Shown: positions 5,671-11,230 of the stretch, in pieces
Numbering within the stretch: the stretch's first letter is position 1
Layout: every line of letters begins with the position of its first letter
Source of the DNA: Podochytrium sp. JEL0797
Lineage: Eukaryota > Chytridiomycota > Chytridiomycetes > Chytridiales > Chytriomycetaceae
NCBI GenBank assembly: GCA_027596195.1
Contig: JADGJG010000893.1
Span: 1-11,230, forward strand
Direction: 5' to 3'
DNA: 11,230 nucleotides
Position numbers and translations under genes: made by a program
The notes under the pieces: model-generated
Seen by the model: the letters and a program-made list of their open reading frames with translations, nothing else
Database searches by the model: none
What the model was told of the DNA's origin: nothing

Positions 5671-8228
5671 TCATTTGACCGAAAACTTGGAAAACAATGT
5701 CACCGGCAAATTACGGTTGTTCTCCTTCTCCTCCGCGACTTTGGTCTTGATTTGATCCATCACTTCTCGAATCTGGCTCCTGTCCAAGTCATCGCGCTTG
5801 TACAGCAACTCTTCCACAAACGTGATGGGAATATCGGGATATGCCTTCCATAGCGTGTAAAAATCCAAAAACAACAGACTGCCGTTGCTCTCGATGAATG
5901 CGATAATCTTTTCCATCACGTCGAACGCGGCTTTCACGCGTTTGGGAGACTTGTACTTTGAAAAAAAATCCACGAGGGCTTCCAAGTCCATGCGCATCTT
6001 TTCGGTGGCAAGGGGTAGCTTGAGCTTTCCTCCCTTGTTGCGCAGGGATTCGACATAAAGGAGGATAAAGCGGTCTTGCAGCTCGTTCAGGTATTTTGTG
6101 AAGATGTAGTCTTGCATGCGTTCTTGAAAGTCGTTGCAATCTTGTGTGTTTGTGGGTGTCAAAAACGATGGGATACTTTCTTGTGGGGGAAGGTCACTTA
6201 CAATCCTCAAAAGTTCCAACAACGAGCCGTACCAAATCCAAATCATACCATTCAGCACAATACAACTTGACCAAAGCCGGCAATGTATCTTTCAACGTGA
6301 TGTCAATCAAGATTCCATAACACCTCTTCACGATTTTCATGAACCCGTCCAGCGAATTGCGCATACTCTCGATAGCCTGCGTTTTGAAGGGTTCATCCAT
6401 CACACTTTCAATGCGTGTGATCATGATTTCAGCAAACTCAGTGCACTTCATGCAGTCGTTGGCGAGGGCGACAATGTAGTCGGGCAAGCCTTCGGCGAGT
6501 TCGTTGGACTTGTCGACAAACTTTTCGTACTCGAATTCAAGGATTCGCGTCCAAGCTCGTTGAAATTCTTCAAGCGCTGTGCAACACTCTGCCATAACCT
6601 ATAATGGGCGTTTAGCGGATTGGAATATTTTTTGCGAAAACTCACATCAAAAATCAGGGCTCCGCGGCTTGACGACGAAACCACATCAATCTGCTGATTG
6701 AACATTTGAAACACAATAACGCTTCCGCTCAGCAGATACTTTCCAGACCCATCCACCTCTGGAGCCTCGGCCCTCTCCAAAAACGACTTGGTTTCGCTGT
6801 TGAGCAGATTGTTGAGCCACTCCCCAAGGCGCTCCCTCACGAGCTGAATGTAATTCAAAATCAGCTCTTCTTCACGGTCGTCCAAGAGCCTGGGCTCCAA
6901 TATTTCCTCTTGGACTCCCACGCGGCCACTCATGCTGAAATAGTAATCCGTCACGAGTTTGAGAAGAATGAGAATGGACCCGGCTTCCATGGGCCCGGCA
7001 ATGATATTGTTGACCATATCGTATAAACTGCGATGGTATTCGAGGACAAAGAACTGGAAAATGTTGTATTTTTTGGGCACGCGAGGGGACAACTCGTCGT
7101 GAATCAGGATGAGGTCGTCAATGATTGAGTCAAATGCGACAGGGAGCTCTGAAAAGTCGGTCATTTGGGCCTGGTACATGTTGTTTACGTGGGCGTTAAT
7201 GGCTTCTCTGAGGGCGTCAAAGAACTTGATGCGGTACGATTTGCTGTCGAATTTTTCCCCGATTCAATAAACCAAAACTGTTTCTTCTCCAAGGTCTTAC
7301 ATTGTTCTCGCGCTCTCCAAAAGCTCCACCGGTGTGCTCGCTTCTGCAACCGCTGCCAACTCATCCGCCTTTTCTTCCGTCTCAATCACTTTGACAAGTC
7401 TCAAGACAGCCGCACAATGGCCCGCTTTGACTAAAGCAATGGTATTTCTTCCGACATCCCAAATGTAAGTTTCGAACTGAACAATCAAGTCGTCCACCTG
7501 CCGAAAGTAGTTGTTCAGCACGTCCAGCACTTCCTGTGAAGAGGTCCTGGATTTCGCGAGCGTCGAATTGCGCAAGCTTTCGAGACTTTGAATTTGATAG
7601 TGCAGAAACAGCAGGTTATCTGTCGATAGTGAAATTTAGCCCGTGTTTGACAGGTGGACCAAACAAAAAAATACAAACCAGCAGGCCCTGCTGGGTTTGC
7701 AGAATCCTGCACCAATGCATTATGAATCTTTGAAACTTGTGCATTGAGTTGCAGAAACTGTTCGACCAGTTCTTTCGTCGCAACAAAGTTTTGATGTGTT
7801 CGCGAGATCTGTCAACACCGGAAGCGTGTTCAGAAACGAAAGAAAACGCATCAAGCACGCACCTTCTTGATATCTTTGTAGTTCTTGATATTATTTCCCT
7901 TCTCCCATGATTTATCGATCGAAACGAGCGCCTGTCGGACTTTGATGGTCGTGTCTTGCGATTTTGCGATTGTAGATAACCCGAGGCTTTGGTCATGCAG
8001 GGCACTCTCCATGACAGTTTTGAGCTGTGCATCTACAACGGCGCGTTCTTTTGCGAACTTTCGCTTCAGAACCTGCAGCCTGTTGCTTAGGTCGTCTGGG
8101 TGGCGCATTAATTCCTGCATGCGATGGCGGATCGCGCCAGAGTTAGGTTCATGAAAAGAATAATATTAAAGGCTCGTTACCTGGATGCGTAAAACGCCAC
8201 CTGCGCGCGCCTCTTCTTCGATAAACAT
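5671..8228 (-). CDS. SEC6: Exocyst complex component Sec6 (EXOC3), seven exons
   Basis: This is a core subunit of the octameric exocyst, which tethers secretory vesicles to the plasma membrane at sites of polarised growth. Minus-strand exons are 8228-8181, 8114-7863, 7808-7679, 7619-7301, 7243-6646, 6598-6202 and 6140-5671: 2214 nt, 737 aa, about the length of human EXOC3. The six introns are 47-66 nt, all GT-AG. Family landmarks in order are the N-terminal coiled coil after MFIEEEARAGG (ELMRHPDDLSNRL, then ALVSIDKSWEKG), the RLVKVIETEEKADEL segment, KSYRIKFFDALREAI, VFQMFNQQID, FEDYCNDFQERMQDY, and a C-terminal half containing LYVESLRNKGGK and YPDIPITFVEELL. The start at 8228 fits the family N-terminus, although the frame stays open without an ATG up to about 8275. 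The intron 7678-7620 has a weak GTTTGT donor and intron 7300-7244 a pyrimidine-poor acceptor, so those two junctions are the least certain. Confidence 0.92.
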
Positions 8229-8532
8229 TTCGTGTTTCGCTGCAAATTTTGTTTGCACCAATTTCACAAAACAATTCTAAAAAAACAAAACGATTTGACA
8301 GATTTCTCCTATAGACAGGACACGAGGAGAAAGGAAAGTTTTCTCGTGGATGCTATTGTTTCATTTGTTTTGATTTTTCGAGAGTTAGGACGCCACCGCA
8401 ACCTCAACGCACGTTTCCGTCCCACGATAATTTGATGAGGTATTGGTGGCGCCAGGTGGCGTCCATCACTCAAATGCAACCAAAAAGTGGCGGCATCCAT
8501 TCCGCTTCCCTTCCAAAAAATCTCTCTCGAAA
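8229..8532. promoter_or_regulatory. Divergent promoter region between SEC6 and the M13 peptidase
   Basis: No gene is visible in these 304 bp. They contain T-rich stretches near 8270-8290, a 9-bp inverted repeat GACGCCACC (8389-8397) and GGTGGCGTC (8455-8463), and a second GGTGGCGCC at 8445-8453 overlapping the palindrome TGGCGCCA (8447-8454). GGTGGC is also the core of the yeast Rpn4/proteasome element, though the flanks differ. An out-of-frame ATG at 8435 would open a reading frame overlapping the peptidase start, so that gene's transcription start is more likely after 8437. Confidence 0.5.
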
Positions 8533-10943
8533 ATGTGGTCCAAGAAGTGCTGCGAGTCCACCACAACCAAGACCATCACCAAGGTCGACGGGACCAGCGA
8601 GACCAAGGTCATTAAGACCATCACCACCAAGTATGCCCGTTTGCCAGGTGAGATTTGCCCTCATGTGATATGGCACCTGTTTTTTAATCTCCTGATGCTG
8701 AACCCCGTCCTTTCTCTCCAGCCGTGCGCCCGGGGCCTCACGAGGACTTCTACAAGTATGCCAACCATGCTTGGATCCACGATCCCACTGTCGTCATCCC
8801 CCCGGAGGTGTGTTCACGTTTGATTAAATTTCATGCAACTGCCGATTTGATCACAAATTGACCCGCTTTTGTTGCGCAGTACTCGAGCTGGGGTTCCTTC
8901 ATGAAGCTGCGCGACACCAGTCTCAAGAACCAGCTCGCGTTGCTGCAAGAACTCGTTGCCTCGGAACCCGCCAACATTGACGAAGCCAAGATTGCCGCCG
9001 TCTGGAAAGCGTCTATGGACCGCTTCAGCGACTGGGCCGCGTCTACTGGATCCTATGCTCCAGTGGAGGACAGCCTGGCTTTGATAAACTCCTTCTTGTC
9101 GGAGAACATCACCGACGAGGGCTTGGCGGGCTACTTTGCTGCGTCTGCGGAACTCGGCGTCGAGGCCCCCCTTCAGTTCGAAGCCATGGCTAGTCTCGAA
9201 GATTCGACTCAGAGTCTCCTTGCCCTCATGCCAAGCGGTCTGTCTCTCCCAACCCGCGACTTCTACTTTGAAGAAAACTTCCAAGACAAACGCGACTTTT
9301 TCTTGGCGCACCTCACGAACGTGGCCAACTTGGTCGGCGCTGACCGCTTGGTTCCCGACTTTGCCAATGCCGTCATGCGTTTCGAGACCAAGCTTGCCGA
9401 AATCAGCATGAAGAGCCACCAGGGCCGCGAGTTCACCAAGTTCTACACCAAGAGCACACTCGACTCCTTCATTTCCGGAATCAACGAGCTCAACAGCCTC
9501 GAGGAGAAGCAAGCTAACTACGGTCCCGATTCTGTTCCAGCCGTGGTGTCTGAAGAAGACCGCATTCGCATCGCCGCGTTCATGGAATCGATCTACGAGA
9601 AGGCCAACCTCCGCGCCACGTTGCAAGCCAACTATGCCGCCAACTACCCCGAAGGTTCCGCTGATCTTGCTGAGCGCGTTACGGTCTTTGACGGAGATTT
9701 CTTCCGCCGCGTGTTTGCGATCCTGTTTGACGAGGCCAACCAGCAAGATTTGCTCGCGTACCTCCAATACAAGGCCATCAAGTCCGCCAAGTCGTTCTGC
9801 ACCAAGGACTTGGACGAGGAGTTCTTTGACCTCTACGCCCGGAAGCTCAACGGCCAGAAAGAGCAAAAGAGCGATGAGAAGCGTTCTGTCGGGATCGTGG
9901 ACGAATGGGTCGGTTTCTTGCTCGGAAAAGTCTACGTGTCTCGTTACTTCACCGAGACTGACAAGGAGCGTGTTTCTGGAATGATCGACGAAGTTGTCGC
10001 TGTCATGGACTCTTCCATCGCCCGCAACGATTGGTTGACCTCCGTCACCAAGGGAGAGGCCAAGCTCAAGCTCGACGCCTTCAAGACCAAGATTGGTTAC
10101 CCAGACGTGTGGAAGTCTTACGACGAGCTCAACTTTGAGTCTGGCGACTCCCTCTGGGACATCACGAAGCGCGTGTCGGCATTCAAGCACGTGACTGACT
10201 TCCAGCGCAAGATCAACGCCCCCGTCGACAAGACTGAGTGGTTCATGGGTCCCCAAACTGTCAACGCGTACTACAACCCTATGGAGAACGAGATCTGCTT
10301 CCCAGCTGCCATTATCCAACCCCCGTTCTACGCCAAGAACGTTGATGCTATCACTTTCACGATCGACGAGGCTGACCGTGCGTTGGTGGCCGACGATGAG
10401 GCCGTGTTGGCGGCTGTCAACTTTGGAGGAATCGCTGCCGTGATTGCTCACGAGATTACCCACGGATTCGACGACCAGGGCCGCAACTTTGACGGTGCCG
10501 GAACTTTGAGAGACTGGTGGACTGAGGAGGACACTACTCTCTTCCAGGCCAAGTGCGATCTCATGCTCAAGCAGGAGTGGTCGTTTGTTGAGGAGTCTAC
10601 TGGAAAGACGCACGCGTTGAACCCCAAGCTCACCATGGGTGAAAATTTGGCCGATTTGGGTGGAATCAGTTTGGGAATACAGGCGTTGCTGCGACGCGTC
10701 GAGGGAGCCAGTGACGAGCAGAGAAAGGCTGTCATGAGAATCTTCTTCTCTTCTTGGGCCAACATCTGGACGACAAAGGCGACGGATGCGTTCTTGGTGA
10801 ACCAGTTGGCTTCGGACCCTCACTCTCCTGGACAGGTGCGCTGCAACTTGGTCAAGAACATTGACCAGTTCTACCAGGCATATGAGGTGAAGGAGGGAGA
10901 TGCCATGTACTTGGCACCGGAGGAGCGTGTTGCCATGTGGTAA
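8533..10943 (+). CDS. M13 family (neprilysin/PepO-like) zinc metallopeptidase, three exons
   Basis: M13 enzymes cleave oligopeptides on the amino side of hydrophobic residues using one zinc ion. Exons are 8533-8647, 8722-8807 and 8880-10943 (754 aa); introns are 74 and 72 nt with GTGAGA and GTGTGT donors. The N-terminal M13 domain begins around PHEDFYKYANHAWI. The peptidase domain has the substrate-binding NAYYNP motif (529-534), zinc-binding HEITH (His591, Glu592, His595) followed by GFDDQG, and the ENLADLGG motif that provides the third ligand (Glu655) and supporting Asp659. The C-terminus, ending in Trp after FYQAYEVKEGDAMYL, is typical of the family. All key residues are present, so the enzyme should be active. 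Unlike animal neprilysins it has no N-terminal membrane anchor or obvious signal peptide; the first 38 residues are Thr/Lys-rich with a Cys-Cys pair. The many C-ending codons suggest high expression. Confidence 0.95.
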
Positions 10944-11156
10944 TTTCTTCCAATAGAAATAAATGTAGAAAGAGAAATGTTTCTGTATGGTAGAGAAAGA
11001 AGAGGTGGAAGGGGAAAGTGGTTGATTCCTTCCACACGGGCCAAATATCAAAGGCCAGAAATTAAAGGCTAAATATCAAAGTTGAGAGTTGGTTCATGGC
11101 TTGGCTGGTTAGCGTGCGCGTTCACGCCAGGTCAAAAATCAAAACAAAAACGAACG
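10944..11156 (+). promoter_or_regulatory. M13 gene 3' UTR and promoter/leader of the next gene
   Basis: This 213-bp stretch follows the M13 stop. After the poly(A) signal it is purine-rich to about 11020. An 11-bp direct repeat AAATATCAAAG lies at 11043-11053 and 11071-11081, 28 bp apart start to start, flanked by GGCC and AAAGGC. A hairpin GCGTG-CGCGTT-CACGC follows near 11112-11127. An A-rich leader (CAAAACAAAAACGAACG) runs into the ATG at 11157. Confidence 0.45.
10958..10963 (+). terminator. AATAAA poly(A) signal of the M13 gene
   Basis: A canonical AATAAA begins 15 nt after the TAA stop (10941-10943) of the M13 peptidase gene. Its position suits a short 3' UTR, with cleavage expected around 10975-10995. 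Confidence 0.65.
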
Positions 11157-11230
11157 ATGCAAACCGCCCCGTTCACCGCCTCTCCCGTGCTGATTCTCGT
11201 GAGTGCACCACTAGACAGAATGCAAGGTAT
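11157..11230 (+). CDS. Putative first exon of a further gene, truncated by the window end
   Basis: An ATG at 11157 after an A-rich leader opens 14 codons (MQTAPFTASPVLIL) followed in phase 0 by a consensus donor GTGAGT at 11199, so exon 1 probably ends at 11198. If that donor is not used, the frame stays open to the window end. The peptide is too short to identify. Support comes from the leader composition, which matches that before ORC1, and from the good donor site; it remains tentative. Confidence 0.35.
   Translation, partial: MQTAPFTASPVLILVSAPLDRMQG

Noticed and set aside
8814..11051. A 745-codon open frame on the minus strand, opposite the M13 peptidase
   Set aside because: It is antisense to an intact, motif-complete enzyme gene. 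Its translation is a Val/Leu/Gly/His-rich string with no recognisable domain, as expected when strongly biased C- and G-ending codons leave the antisense frame free of stops.
11093..11140. tRNA-like A-box (TGGCTTGGCTGGTTAG) followed by a weak B-box-like stretch
   Set aside because: The D-stem and anticodon stem do not pair acceptably and no acceptor stem can be drawn, so it is not a tRNA. A degraded tRNA-derived short repeat is possible but unsupported.
1..11230. CRISPR arrays, insertion sequences, prokaryotic operons or ribosome binding sites
   Set aside because: The genes are eukaryotic with spliceosomal introns, and no regularly spaced repeats, transposase genes or Shine-Dalgarno-type arrangements were seen.

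Overview
The window is nuclear DNA of a eukaryote with a compact, intron-containing genome. It encodes an origin recognition complex ATPase (ORC1), an exocyst subunit (SEC6/EXOC3), two F-box-like/leucine-rich-repeat paralogs and an M13 zinc metallopeptidase. Introns are mostly 47-103 nt, GT-AG, with GTGAGT/GTAAGT-type donors, and genes are separated by a few dozen to about 300 bp. This fits an early-diverging fungus. A chytrid is my best guess, because F-box plus plant-type LRR families are prominent there, but taxonomy is inference only.

Layout, left to right. Positions 1-73 are an extreme G tract. Up to 651 lies the 3' part of an unidentified Ala/Lys/Glu-rich protein (+). ORC1 (+) runs 695-2762 in five exons (499 aa); its third intron is unusually long (363 nt) and carries GCGAGC/GCGAAGCG repeats and a perfect hairpin. 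Two related genes then lie tail to tail, 2959-4182 (+) and 5496-4195 (-), with only 12 bp between their stop codons. Each encodes a coiled coil, an F-box-like motif, a shared linker block and plant-type LRRs. SEC6 (-) occupies 8228-5671 in seven exons (737 aa). A 304-bp divergent promoter region separates it from the M13 peptidase (+), 8533-10943 in three exons (754 aa). The window closes with the likely first exon of another gene (+) from 11157.

The genes do not form one pathway: DNA replication licensing, probable ubiquitin-ligase adaptors, exocytosis and peptide hydrolysis sit side by side, as is normal in a compact fungal genome. All multi-exon models were rebuilt by hand, and each spliced total is an exact multiple of three that preserves family motifs across the junctions.

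The most unusual signals are a sawtooth of coding-strand C-to-G skew (with a CTC-to-TTG leucine codon switch) that restarts after introns on both strands, the inverted F-box/LRR pair with a conserved uncharacterised linker block, and the repeat-laden ORC1 intron. I did not find a clearly new defence or mobile system.
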